A DNA stretch of 64,000 bases from Pandoraea oxalativorans (GCF_000972785.3 NZ_CP011518.2:434001-498000), one strand, 5' to 3'. Counted from the first letter of the stretch, positions 19,101-27,790 are shown. Made by a program: numbers and translations. Notes: generated from the sequence alone by a model not told the origin.

Positions 19101-21656
19101 AAGCGCGGCCGGCGGCGCGGCCAACTCCGAGGGCACAGTGGTCTGGGAGACGGCGGCCTTTTCAACGCTCCCTGCGCGCTGTGCCTTGCTCACGTTTGCC
19201 GTGCTCTTTTCTTGCTGCCTCAACGCGAACGTCGCGTCGTACTTTACGAGGTCCAGTTTCGCGCCGGCTTTGGGGGAGACAAGCCAGTACGCCTCGAATT
19301 TTGTCGAAGCGTCGACCGTGCTCGCTTCGAGCTTTTGGGAACCGAACGCCACCGTCTCGCCCGGCTTCAGCGCCGCGCAGCCCGACGCGATCGTGACCGC
19401 GACCGTGCCGGGCTCGACACTGATATCGGGAAAATTTTCACTCGCCCGGGTGTCAATGTGGATGGTGAGTTGCTCGGTGTCGCGCTCCGGAAAGCGCGGG
19501 CCGTCGTGCGCAATGAGCGTGCGCGTCACGTCGGGCCCGTGCTGCATTAGCCGCAGGAGCCGCTCGTACAAGCCGTCGGTGTGGCCGACCTTCAACCGGA
19601 TCTGCTCAAGCAACGCGTCGAGCAGCTTCGATTTCACCAGGGCGAGCCGCTCTTCCTCCGTTGAGCCCGCCGGGATTTTAAGTGCTCTCTCGAAGCCCAA
19701 CAGCGCGGTTTCGCAGTCGTCGAGCAAGGCTTGCTCGTGCGCGGCCGCGTCCCATAGCGTATCTAATGATGTACCGAACAAAATGAACGACTTTTCAGCC
19801 GCGTGAAACGTCTCGCGCGCCAGCTCCGCGACCTTGGTCTGATGCTTGATACGGCGCAACATAGCAAGGTAGTCGCCCGCATTGCGCACGTCGTCTGCCT
19901 CATACGGCATAGCGTCCTTACCGTCCACCCAGACGAACGGCCGCTCCTGCTCTATGAATGCGTGGAACACCCGATTCTCCAGCGCAGCGCGCGCTTCGCG
20001 TGCGGCTTGCACGTCCCTCTTGGCCTGAACGCCGGCCCACCCGAGCAGCCAAGGTCCGTCGGGATAAACGTGCTTCGCGAGGGTGCTGCCCTGATACGTT
20101 ACGGTACGGTCTTTCGCCAAGCTTTGCGTCAGCCCGCGGTAATGTGCGCCGACGGCGGCGAGGCCGCTCGCCTCAAAGCGCTTAAGTCGCGCCTGGGCAT
20201 CGCCGTCCCGAAGCGCCGACAGTGACGGCGTGTTTGGCAGAGTCGCGTTGCGCGCCACCTCCGTGTCGGAGCGGAGGTCGTAGTGTGTGGGTTGATGCAC
20301 CCAATCGCCGCGTTGGTGCGCGGAAAAGCATGTCGCGTTGCGCGCGAACTCCGTAAGATCCGCCGAGTGCATGTGCGCCGCTGGGGGGGCGGCGTCCGGA
20401 GCCCACGTCGGTGCGTCAGGAGTAAACGCAAACGCAATGCGCTTGACCCGAAAATAGTCGGCTATGCCCTCGAGGAATTTTCCCAGCCACTCCGGAATCC
20501 ATGCGTTGCCTGGCGCGCCCAGGCGCACCGTTTCCTCATGCACGAGCTTGGCACCCAGACGCTTGTCGAGAAGCACCCGGACGTCGCCACACCCTGCTGA
20601 GACTTTTCCGAGGTGCCTCTCGCGATCGTACTCAAGCGCAAACGACACCGTGCGCCGCACGAGCATCATCACCTTGACGCCGCCTGCGCTCGCCTCCGGC
20701 GCGCACTGGGCAGGCTCGTTCGGATCAATGAACGAGGTCGCGGCCGTCTCATCCAACGAATTGCTGCGCGTATCGCTGAGCTCGGTAAGCTTGGCCGTCG
20801 GGTCCGGCTCGCTCGCGTCGACGACCATCTTCCCCGTGGCGCCGCCTGCGCTCGCCTCTGGCGAGCGCGGGGCAGGCTCGTTCGGATCAATGAACGAGGT
20901 CGCGGCCGTCTCATCCGACGAATTGCTGCGCGTATCGCTGAACTCGATAAGCTTGGCCGTCGGGTCCGGCTCGCTCGGGTCGACGACCATCATCCCCGTG
21001 GCGCCGCCTGCGCCCGCCTCCGGCGCGCGCCGGGCAGGCTCGTTCGGATCAATGAACGAGGTCGCGGCCGCCCCATCCAACGAATTGCTGCGCGTATCGC
21101 CGAGCGTGACAGGCTTGGCCGTCGGGTCCGGCTCGCGCGGGTCGGCGACCGCCGCATCGGTCGTAGGAGCGCTTGAGCGGAAGGCCGTCGTCATCTCAAA
21201 CGTCACACGCTCGTCTGAGGTGACAACATTAATGAACTGCTCATGGGGCCGGCTATTCGCGGGGCGCACCCTGTCGGGCACGTCCAAGACATCTCGGCTT
21301 GCCAACATGCACGCCGCGTCCAGGGCCATCGCTTGCGCAACACGCTTTGGCATACCGGTTCCAAGCAGAGGTCGGGCGATCGCGTCGGCCAGGCGGATCA
21401 GCAGAGCGGTGCCGGCATCGCGCTCGAGAAGAGCGGGCTCGCTCTCAAGCATCTTGTCGACAATCGGCACTCCATTCACGCATAGCGTAAACGGGGCGGC
21501 GGCCCCCGACCGGGCATCGCCGATCGGCGGAAAATAAAGCGCCCGCATTGTCTTGCCAACCGGGGCTAAGTCCTCCACACCAATGCTGAAATCTTGGGTG
21601 ATCATGCTCCCGATCGCCGTTTGCGGGGACAGGCCCCTGAGCGGATTGATTGGCAT
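16143..21656 (-). CDS. Giant modular effector-like protein, paralogue (1837 aa)
   Basis: Paralogue of the 1800-aa product at 14664 with the same order: N-terminal domain, acidic linker repeats (three 54-residue copies instead of two), then four C-modules with the turns IAHDGPRFPERDT, DSRLPDPST, IQGNGGPLFEP and IREAGSLDWSDP. Identity varies sharply along the length: parts of modules 1-2 are almost identical in DNA, the C-terminal module is much more divergent. The start codon follows AGGGAG in a leader of about 230 bp conserved between the two copies. The palindrome lies 235 bp upstream, as in the paralogue. No signal peptide, membrane segment or enzyme motif seen. Probable secreted protein of unknown activity. 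Confidence 0.75.
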   Translation of the reverse strand: MPINPLRGLSPQTAIGSMITQDFSIGVEDLAPVGKTMRALYFPPIGDARSGAAAPFTLCVNGVPIVDKMLESEPALLERDAGTALLIRLADAIARPLLGTGMPKRVAQAMALDAACMLASRDVLDVPDRVRPANSRPHEQFINVVTSDERVTFEMTTAFRSSAPTTDAAVADPREPDPTAKPVTLGDTRSNSLDGAAATSFIDPNEPARRAPEAGAGGATGMMVVDPSEPDPTAKLIEFSDTRSNSSDETAATSFIDPNEPAPRSPEASAGGATGKMVVDASEPDPTAKLTELSDTRSNSLDETAATSFIDPNEPAQCAPEASAGGVKVMMLVRRTVSFALEYDRERHLGKVSAGCGDVRVLLDKRLGAKLVHEETVRLGAPGNAWIPEWLGKFLEGIADYFRVKRIAFAFTPDAPTWAPDAAPPAAHMHSADLTEFARNATCFSAHQRGDWVHQPTHYDLRSDTEVARNATLPNTPSLSALRDGDAQARLKRFEASGLAAVGAHYRGLTQSLAKDRTVTYQGSTLAKHVYPDGPWLLGWAGVQAKRDVQAAREARAALENRVFHAFIEQERPFVWVDGKDAMPYEADDVRNAGDYLAMLRRIKHQTKVAELARETFHAAEKSFILFGTSLDTLWDAAAHEQALLDDCETALLGFERALKIPAGSTEEERLALVKSKLLDALLEQIRLKVGHTDGLYERLLRLMQHGPDVTRTLIAHDGPRFPERDTEQLTIHIDTRASENFPDISVEPGTVAVTIASGCAALKPGETVAFGSQKLEASTVDASTKFEAYWLVSPKAGAKLDLVKYDATFALRQQEKSTANVSKAQRAGSVEKAAVSQTTVPSELAAPPAALKRRDPRSKTLPPHELGVGPRFVAELRAAAQANVKTEDQARADLAAYVYDRFEQGLPVVELNGGDALADEAGDDVTRVRDYIDALRALQHQILRTKEALGKTGWTWLRDVGHFFVEAVDSGDDVVREYLAEKVELDKCQAEFNRCLEALNLPLDLSHKQQSAQVKERLLNALLERIDRELRMTEGLGATDGARAQISALLLYGAGATHELIYGNDDSRLPDPSTGQIVFNIFTKENDKFPGIRVNPGKVVVTLDSAGMTPAERGTGKPDGEASGEKARPDPSRSFTADWLVSSTDGLELANVHYDERFKRSPRSESEAQSRVHQASAAVAEKSTREERIKRLKDFESLGGVSGDEDHRALMARIETDGYAALNDDQVSPSTYVYGPMFVEEAGATAKQSGTKGVALGAEAAVLAKTLWLQCLQPESDAFLLLNGKNPLAGNDDRTKTLLKYAQALDTLARERATKGAAKGAKPPESKATKEKAEQAKAAEKTRLECAAIYQVQGQSLDKQIETVKAHLYEKLVAYIRDEFPDTDVQQRIVQVLCHGRYAMGKVIQGNGGPLFEPTHARPDRITIDTSPDAQAGAADNVTIKFHAHDERQHGDAPVIIGNGKLDSRTAATHTSLSTWRVSKQETELVHLESRLQCMGGEVLDLRNWRERPVNALDLKARAALSKRGRPIAKAKYEALLRGETVRWDERWGLDAEFLERGTKYLQVAGPLDALDEKRRTKLRRTLGRQLLLSCARNEPFLRLNDVDLLAGRKKYLAAYHAKRQPGRNATEYNAVKFLAKSFELHKKPDLWELPMNDLVAEVETRLVDEALAAIRQAFPDKRTCELVIAAVVNGSDAMHCIIREAGSLDWSDPHSEHRSIRICTRPNDDLVKPVLGAQPEKVGVEVPEGHVVVEIKEASLPLGPTGTVRVGGKGAAAVFAKQHLKTVKLMSTVHIHIQDDQMAVGHGRFLGKLELTRASADKLAPPLTLEQASALVFKK
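20711..21196. repeat. 162-bp coding tandem repeat, three copies
   Basis: Copies begin at 20711, 20873 and 21035 with an exact 162-bp period. They encode 54-residue units with DPTAK and TSFIDPNEPA. This is the same unit as at 13911 with one extra copy. Confidence 0.85.
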
Positions 21657-21890
21657 GCGGCGTCACTCCCTGGAAATAGGTGCCAGAACCCGGTGAGACG
21701 GGTGAGCGCTGACGGGGTTGATAAGCCAAGCACGGGCTTGCGTGGCGCTCCGAGTGTGTGGGCGCGCCAGGCCGCGCCGCGGGGCGCGAGCACCGCGTTG
21801 CACTCGAAAACGCGCCGCGCCCGGCTGCCAATAGCTCAATGGCCTCAATGGCTTGGGCGTGAGTGTGCGTGTTTATCGGCACCGCGTATC

Positions 21891-21906
21891 TCAGGTGAAG
21901 GCCTGA
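21891..21906 (-). promoter_or_regulatory. Palindromic operator-like motif, site 3
   Basis: In gene orientation TCAGGCCTTCACCTGA, 235 bp upstream of the start at 21656. The hairpin GCCTCG-TTAAG-CGAGGC follows at 21932-21948, as in the paralogous leader. Confidence 0.65.
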
Positions 21907-22150
21907 ACTTCGCCCCCGCGACGTTGTTCTCGCCTCGTTAAGCGAGGCGTTAGCCCGCCGGACCCGACCGGATTCCCGCGTCAGGCGTCACCGTGGACGC
22001 GCAGGGGGTGGTCACCGCGGCGGGTGGGGAACGCGTGGGGAGCGGGTGGGGTGCGGGCGGGGTGCGGTCGCGAATGGGGTTGGGCTGCGGATTTTCCCTG
22101 TGCCGTTCGTCACGTGAATGGCGAGACTTGTCGCCGCGGTGTTGGCAGGC

Positions 22151-22190
22151 CCATGCGTCATGTTTCGTCATATTTCGTCACCATTCGTCA
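22151..22190. repeat. 10-bp tandem repeat with TTCGTCA core
   Basis: Four consecutive 10-bp units ending in CGTCA (three of them TTCGTCA), in exact helical-turn phase, 110 bp before an ISNCY transposase fragment. Possibly transposase-binding repeats of that element's end. Confidence 0.65.
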
Positions 22191-22301
22191 TGTGAGCAAA
22201 CGGCATACGGGTCCAAAGTTCAGAGGTCGTGTTTGCGCTAAATTGAATGTCGTGTTTGCGGGTTCAGGCTCGTGTCCGGCATTGCGTAAGGAGCGCCGGC
22301 C

Positions 22302-22460
22302 ATGCACGCATCCGGCACGATCAGCTTGTCGATGACCGAGCTTGACCGGTTGACGGTGGGACAGGTCCCGTGTGAGCGGTGTCTGAAGTCCGCCCAGGCG
22401 GCGGACCGGCTCAGTTTGAGCGGGCGTCGACAGAGCGCCGCGCGTTTCGCGCTGGGTAGT
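22302..22460 (+). pseudogene. ISNCY transposase N-terminal fragment
   Basis: SLSMTELDRLTVGQ, then AQAADRLSLSGRRQ match the N-terminal HTH region of ISNCY/IS1202-type transposases. The frame then decays. It complements the C-terminal piece at 1230. Confidence 0.6.
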
Positions 22461-22881
22461 GCGACGCGTGGCAACACGTGGCAACGCGTGCGGTGCGCGC
22501 GGCACCCCGAGAACCGGAGCGCAACCCGGGCCGTCGACGCAGACGGCGCGCTTGCCCATGTGCCGGCCTCACACAGGCTGCGGCGGATGCCCCTGGGAGG
22601 TTCACACCCTGCCGCGTCCGGTGTTCGACGCTCAGCCCCCGCGTCGGTGGGGGCTCGGTGGGGGCTCGGCGGGGGGGCGGCGCCGCCCCGCATGCCATCA
22701 AGTCGGGTTGCGGCGCGTCCCGCAGTGCACCCCACACGCGCCCCCCCGCTCGCGGCCCACGCGTGACCGGTTTGGGGGTGCGCGCGTGGATAACGGGGCT
22801 GCCGGCCGCCCGCAGGCGAATAGCCGCGGTGGGCGGCCGTCGCCGACAGCCGCCCCCACCCCGGTTCGCCCGTCGCAAAAA
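22461..22881. other. Decayed GC-rich stretch
   Basis: Extremely GC-rich with overlapping low-complexity frames on both strands. No supportable gene. Confidence 0.4.
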
Positions 22882-22897
22882 TCAGGTGTTCGCCTGA
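22882..22897 (+). promoter_or_regulatory. Palindromic operator-like motif, site 4
   Basis: TCAGGTGTTCGCCTGA, 190 bp upstream of the ATG at 23087 in the same orientation. Identical to site 8 at 49427. Confidence 0.65.
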
Positions 22898-23086
22898 AGT
22901 CGGTCGGCCCGACGACGTCGAGAATGGACGGCATTCCATTCACCGCGCGGGGCTGTCGCCGCGGGGCACGCCGCGATCCGCGCCGCCCTCGCGCGCCGAG
23001 CGCCCGCTTGGCCTCCCGGCGTTGGGCCATTCCCGGCCCGACGACGCGCGACCCTCCGCCCCGTGCCATCCCAAAGGGTTGTATCC

Positions 23087-23274
23087 ATGAAACCAGCCGC
23101 CCCGGCTCCAGCAAACGCGCTGGGCACCCTCCCAACGCGCGCCGTCCCGAGCGATGAGATCGCGGCCCAAGGAACCGTCGCGCAAGAGCGCCGCCGCGCC
23201 CAACAGGAAAGACTGAGTGAATCGGTGACGCAGTATCGAGCGCGAAAACTTGCCTATGCCCATGCAGAAAAAAA
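23087..23274 (+). pseudogene. 5' part of gene interrupted by ISL3 element
   Basis: The frame from ATG 23087 encodes a Pro/Ala-rich start (MKPAAPAPAN) and a basic helical stretch (QERRRAQQERLSES) and is cut by the ISL3 element in an A-tract. The remainder is at 24590. On paper the two halves are one base out of frame across the A7 tract; one more A would join them, so the tract either shifted or was slippery. It lies downstream of palindrome site 4. Product unknown. Confidence 0.55.
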
Positions 23275-24581
23275 GGTTCATCGCGCAATAGCGTGGAGGG
23301 ATTTGACAAGTTTTCGTACTCTTGATGGCAGGAATTTGCCATCAGGAGTGCGTGGAGATGCTGGATCGCAAGCTGCTGGAGTCGCTGGGAGGCTGGCAGG
23401 GCTATGCCGTCGAACGCGTGGAGTGGCCCGAGGGCACAGGGCGCACGCTGTCGATCTATTTGAAGCCAACCGCCAAGGTGATGCTGTGCGAGCAGTGCGG
23501 CGCACGATGTCGCCAGGTCCATGAGACCACGGTGCGCCGGGTGCGAGATCTGCCGTTATTTGAGTACCGGGTTGTTCTTCATGTTCCACGCCGGCGCTTG
23601 TTGTGTGAGCAATGCGGTGGCCCGCGCCTGGAGCGGCTTACTTGGCTGGGTCGCTACCAGCGGGTGACGGATCGGCTTGCGGCGGCCTGCAGCCAATTGC
23701 TGCAATCGAGCAACGTGCAGGCGGTGGCGAGGTTCTTCGAGCTGGGTTGGCATACCGTCAAGACGCTGGACAAGGCCCGGCTCCGAGCGTCAGTGCGCGA
23801 ACCGGATTGGTCCAGGATCGAGTATTTAGCGATGGACGAGTTCGCCCTGCATAAAGGGCATCGGTACGCGACGGTAGTCGTCGATCCGATCAGCAGGCAG
23901 GTGCTGTGGATCGGCCCAGGACGCTCACGCGAGACGGCTCGGGCGTTCTTCGAGCAATTGCCGCGTGGGGTCGCCCAACGCATCAAGGCCGTAGCCATCG
24001 ACATGACTACGGCCTACGAGTTAGAAATCCAGGCCCACTGCCCACGGGCGGAGATCGTCTATGACTTGTTCCATGTCGTGGCCAAGTACGGACGAGAGGT
24101 CATTGATCGGGTGCGCGTGGATCAGGCCAACCAACTGCGCCAGGACCGTCCCGCGCGCCGGGTCATCAAATCGAGCCGCTGGCTGTTATTGCGCAACCGC
24201 GACAAGCTAGACCGGCAGCAGGCCGTCCGGCTCGACGAATTGCTGCAAGCCAACCAGCCGCTGCTGACGGTCTATGTCCTGAGGGACGAACTCAAGCGGC
24301 TCTGGTTCTACCGAAGACCTGCCTGGGCAAAACAAGCCTGGCACCACTGGTGCGAGCAGGCCGAGCAAAGCGGAATAGCCCCCTTGAACACCTTCGCTCA
24401 GCGTCTGAAAGGCTATCTGCATGGCATCCTGGCCAGATGCCGACATCGTCTAAACACCAGCATCGTTGAGGGCATTAACAACACTATCAAGGTCATTAAG
24501 CGGCGCGCCTACGGCTACCGAGACCAGGAATACTTCTTCCTCAAAATCCGCGCCGCCTTCCCCGGTAATGCTCAATGAACC
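23275..24581 (+). mobile_element. ISL3-family insertion sequence, copy 1 (1307 bp)
   Basis: The ends read GGTTCATCGCGCAATAGCG on the left and, in reverse complement, GGTTCATTGAGCATTACCG on the right. It is flanked by an 8-bp target duplication GAAAAAAA (23267-23274 and 24582-24589). No difference was noticed from the copy at 57128. The intact ends, fresh target duplication and identity argue for recent activity. Confidence 0.95.
23358..24578 (+). CDS. ISL3-family transposase
   Basis: DDE transposase of about 406 aa that mobilises this element. The N-terminal zinc-binding region has CEQCGARC and LLCEQCGGPRLE. The catalytic domain shows LAMDEFALHKGHRY for the first Asp, VAIDMTTAYE for the second, and EGINNTIKVIKRRAYGYRD for the Glu region, all typical of ISL3. 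I chose the ATG at 23358 after AGGAG; TTG at 23322 and ATG at 23325 are in-frame alternatives. The stop TGA overlaps the right inverted repeat. Confidence 0.93.
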   Translation: MLDRKLLESLGGWQGYAVERVEWPEGTGRTLSIYLKPTAKVMLCEQCGARCRQVHETTVRRVRDLPLFEYRVVLHVPRRRLLCEQCGGPRLERLTWLGRYQRVTDRLAAACSQLLQSSNVQAVARFFELGWHTVKTLDKARLRASVREPDWSRIEYLAMDEFALHKGHRYATVVVDPISRQVLWIGPGRSRETARAFFEQLPRGVAQRIKAVAIDMTTAYELEIQAHCPRAEIVYDLFHVVAKYGREVIDRVRVDQANQLRQDRPARRVIKSSRWLLLRNRDKLDRQQAVRLDELLQANQPLLTVYVLRDELKRLWFYRRPAWAKQAWHHWCEQAEQSGIAPLNTFAQRLKGYLHGILARCRHRLNTSIVEGINNTIKVIKRRAYGYRDQEYFFLKIRAAFPGNAQ

Positions 24582-24589
24582 GAAAAAAA

Positions 24590-25204
24590 GCCGTTGCGCT
24601 GTACGCCGGCGCTGCCGGCAGCTACGCTTGCGCCTCGAAGAAAAAAAACGCAGCCGTTATTCTCGGGAATTTGAAAAACAAATTTGAAGACCTGAAACAA
24701 GCGTATGAGAGCTTTCTGGCCAACCACAGGATTTGCGAAGCATTGGGTGTCGTGAATGAACTCACCGGACACTCGATCGACACGTGTCGGAATGAATTTG
24801 AATATTATCTCAATAAAATAAAAGAATCATTTGAAAAAAATTCAATCGAATTAATCCAACACACCAAATGCCTTTCTCCAAATAGAGAAATTCTCAAAAA
24901 AGAAAAAATCGAATACAACAATAGAAAAAACGAACTGGAGGCGGCCATAAAACAACACGCCCACTCATACCACAATACCAATGTGATACACATCACAGAA
25001 ATAGAAGACGCCATGTCTGATATTAAAAATAAAATATCAGACATGGCATACGCTCATAAACACTTGAACGCAATATACACACTGAGCGGCGGATTGAACG
25101 ACAGAGACATGGATGTCCTTGAGAAAAATCACCACCAACTACTCTCCATTTCAAATCAATATTTAATTAGACTTGAAAATATAATTTTCTTTGCCAAAAC
25201 ATAA
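24590..25204 (+). pseudogene. 3' part of ISL3-interrupted effector-like gene
   Basis: The frame is AT-rich, in sharp contrast to the GC-rich IS upstream, and encodes about 205 residues of mostly helical, Lys/Glu/Asn-rich sequence with coiled-coil character (LKNKFEDLKQAYESF, ISDMAYAHKHLNAIY). An ATG inside the element's right end (24575) could give a truncated product, so it may still be expressed. The original 5' end is at 23087. Function unknown. It is followed, in the same frame and after one TAA, by the MORN-repeat gene. Low GC suggests horizontal origin. Confidence 0.6.
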
Positions 25205-25279
25205 AATGCACCGGCTTACGTATTAACCGCCGGAATTAATAAAGCGTTCATTCTGGCGTCCGATCACGCGTCAAATCGC

Positions 25280-26815
25280 GTGCGCGCAAAAATTGGTGGC
25301 GCCGGAATTTACGAAGGCAAATTGAAAAATGGGCTACCGGAAGGTCACGGATTTTTTAAATATCGGAATGGATGTCGTTATAACGGGATGTTGCACGCCG
25401 GCCTTCCGCACGGATCGGGCATCCTGCATTACGCCAGCGGGTCTACCTATGACGGACAATTCGCGGCAGGCGTTCCCCATGGGAGGGGCGTCGCACATTA
25501 CGCAGATGGATCCACATATGAGGGAGAATGGAACTCAGGTGTGCCACATGGGTCGGGCGTACGGGTGTGGGCCGACGGCATTCGTTACGCGGGCGACTGG
25601 GTCGCAGGCGTGCCGGAGGGCGCAGGCGTTTATCACAACGTCGATGGTATAAAAATTGACTTGTTAATGAAGAACAACTATTGCAGCGACATACAACAAG
25701 ACAAAGAAAATTTAGACTGCTACCATCAATTACTGCTTGGCGCCACCGGACAAACTTATCGCGGCTATGCGGAAGCGGCCATGCTTCGCTGCGCAAAGAC
25801 AATGGAAAACGCGTCTTTCGATACCGACATCCGACGCGACGAATACATCAACTATCGAAATAACATGTTCGAGCTCGTCGAGCAGTCCCACCAATGGTCG
25901 TTACTCAAAAAACATGACCGTCTGCCCGTGTGGCGTGAAAAAATGAAAGTCGGTGGCAAAGGCATACTCTTTGAACCGAATTTGGACGGTCATGCGGTAA
26001 AAGTTGAGATGCTACCGCCAAAATTAGCAGGTGGTCGCTATATCGTTTCAATTTACAACTCCGGATATGGCATTCATTTTCATCGCAGACTTGATAAAAC
26101 CAACAAATTTGAAACGCGTCTAAGCGTTTATTTTGACGCCGTCAAAATTGATTACCTTCAGAAGATATTCGTAGAATGCTCCCCGTTCTTTGTTGACGGC
26201 TTCTATGAGTTCATCCTTAACAATCGAAGTCTTGCCTCCTCCCACGTCGGCGATGCTGAGAATCATTACAGAACCACACACCAGGAGATGCAATCAAAGG
26301 CTGGAAATTGCACGACAGAAAGCTGGATGGCCGTGTTCAAAAACAAGGCCTTTCAAATGCATGAAAAATCAGGCTTACTCCATTACAACCGGTTTCGCAA
26401 CGAAATGTTGAAACAGGTTTTGGACGCCGAATTGGAAAAGACAGGCACGCCGACTCTGAGTTATGGCCAACATAGAAGAATTATGACAACCCTGTCCACA
26501 GTTCAGCAAACCACCATAGAAAGACTTGAAGCCATAAAACGCAAGGTCGATGACTTACGCCCCAAAAAGTCGATCGAAGAAGTTTTCAGGCAGAGCGCCG
26601 AGCGACTGTATCCCGGCGAACCGCACAAGCAAGACACGCTCACCGCTTGCGTCCAGCCAGAAAAACTGCAAAGCAATTTGGAGGCTATCCACTCTGATAA
26701 AAGATGGTCATTCAATGCGGTACTGATGGCGTCCGCTTTCTCAAAAATTGTCAAAAGAGAGCTTGAAATCCTGGAAGTCAAATCGCTCAAAACAATCCGG
26801 CAGCGCATTGATTGA
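25280..26815 (+). CDS. MORN-repeat protein with GNC-type C-terminal domain (511 aa)
   Basis: Residues 8-123 hold five MORN repeats (YEGKLKNGLPEGHG, YNGMLHAGLPHGSG, YDGQFAAGVPHGRG, YEGEWNSGVPHGSG, YAGDWVAGVPEGAG), typically lipid- or protein-binding. The C-terminal region has YNSGYGIHFH at 259-268 and AGNCTTESW at 341-349, which I read as a possible His/Cys protease-like pair; I cannot name the family. Low GC. The start GTG at 25280 lacks a good ribosome binding site, and the frame is open back to the TAA at 25202 that ends the preceding gene, so it may be the 3' half of a once longer gene or translationally coupled to it. Putative secreted effector. Confidence 0.75.
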   Translation: MRAKIGGAGIYEGKLKNGLPEGHGFFKYRNGCRYNGMLHAGLPHGSGILHYASGSTYDGQFAAGVPHGRGVAHYADGSTYEGEWNSGVPHGSGVRVWADGIRYAGDWVAGVPEGAGVYHNVDGIKIDLLMKNNYCSDIQQDKENLDCYHQLLLGATGQTYRGYAEAAMLRCAKTMENASFDTDIRRDEYINYRNNMFELVEQSHQWSLLKKHDRLPVWREKMKVGGKGILFEPNLDGHAVKVEMLPPKLAGGRYIVSIYNSGYGIHFHRRLDKTNKFETRLSVYFDAVKIDYLQKIFVECSPFFVDGFYEFILNNRSLASSHVGDAENHYRTTHQEMQSKAGNCTTESWMAVFKNKAFQMHEKSGLLHYNRFRNEMLKQVLDAELEKTGTPTLSYGQHRRIMTTLSTVQQTTIERLEAIKRKVDDLRPKKSIEEVFRQSAERLYPGEPHKQDTLTACVQPEKLQSNLEAIHSDKRWSFNAVLMASAFSKIVKRELEILEVKSLKTIRQRID

Positions 26816-27330
26816 TCCCCTTTGAAATGCGACGGACGCTCCCGTGCGACATCCCAAACCCGGGCGCGCCGCAGCCGTGCGCAGGGTCGCCGCGAAGCGA
26901 GGCGCACCGCGCGGCCAACGACCCGACCCCGCGCGCACGTCACGGCGTTATCACGCATGGACGCGCCCGGTTGCCGGGTTGTTTCCAGGTCGCGATGGGG
27001 TCAAGCTCGAGACGGCCGCCCTGCCTGCGGATGCGGGTGCCCGGCGCCGGCCGGCTGAGCCGTCACCGTGGCCCCGAAGAGAATCGGCTGACGCGGCCCC
27101 GATCCACCGGGCGAGCGCGGGGCGCTGTGAGCGCGCTGGGTTGGCGCTCGCCACGGTCTGAGCGGTTTTGCCATCCCCTGCTGACGGCCCGGGCAATCGG
27201 TGCCCGTGTCCGCCTGTTAGCTACACGCTTGATGCGGTTGCGCCTTGGCGGTTGCCCCTTGGCGGATACCCCTTGACGCGTGCGCAACGCGCGCGGGTGC
27301 TGAAGGGATACGACGGGCGCGAGCCCGTCG
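26816..27330. other. GC-rich stretch without supportable gene
   Basis: The abrupt return to high GC after the MORN gene marks the edge of the AT-rich insert. Frames are low-complexity. Confidence 0.4.
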
Positions 27331-27790
27331 ATGCGGCTCGCCCGCGCCGTGGAAGATTACGCGTTTCCGAAGGCACGGGCGCGTTTGCGCTCGCGTGACC
27401 ACGAAACCGCGCACCTCAAGCGGCGCATCGACAAGCGCCGGCACATGCCGGCCGGGCGCAAGTCCGAGGAGCTCACGCGCCGGCTCGAACCCACGGGCAC
27501 TGCGCCCGGCGGGTCCGCCCGCCCACCAAGATACCGCCCAGGCCCCCGCACCGATGCCGCGCGAGTCCGGAGCGCGCGTCGATCCGCCCGCGGCAGACGT
27601 TTGCCGCCGGTGCGGTGGCGGCCGCAAACCCTTGGGCGAGGCCGTCGCAAAACCCCTCGAGTCCGTGCGAGCGCACCGGCGTGTGAATCGCCACCGCCGG
27701 CCCAAGCCGCCGTGTGCGGGTTGCGATGCCGCCGTGCCGCACCCGGCGCCGCGTCAACGCCCCACACCCGACGCCCGACACCCAACATTA
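27331..27790 (+). pseudogene. IS66-family TnpC N-terminal remnant
   Basis: HLKRRIDKRRHMPAGRKSEE matches the conserved RMQFGRKSEKL region of TnpC. In another frame CRRCGGGRKPLGEAVAKPLE and PPCAGCDAAV match the zinc-finger region. Frameshifted and truncated. Confidence 0.7.

Larger units (their letters stand above)
9000..21960. repeat. Tandem segmental duplication of about 6 kb
   Basis: Two units, about 9000-14960 and 15885-21960, each hold in the same order an IS6 remnant, a giant minus-strand gene, about 230 bp of leader and a palindromic motif. An IS66 fragment lies between them. Similarity is mosaic: about 240 bp are nearly identical (12085-12327 against 18893-19135), while the coding regions near the 3' ends have diverged strongly. 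Confidence 0.8.

Noticed and set aside
20711..21196. Regular repeats as a possible CRISPR array
   Set aside because: Units are 162 bp, contiguous and in frame in a coding region; there are no spacers.
22698..23522. Minus-strand 274-codon frame across the ISL3 left end
   Set aside because: It crosses the IS boundary and is repeated in part at the second ISL3 copy as antisense of the transposase gene.
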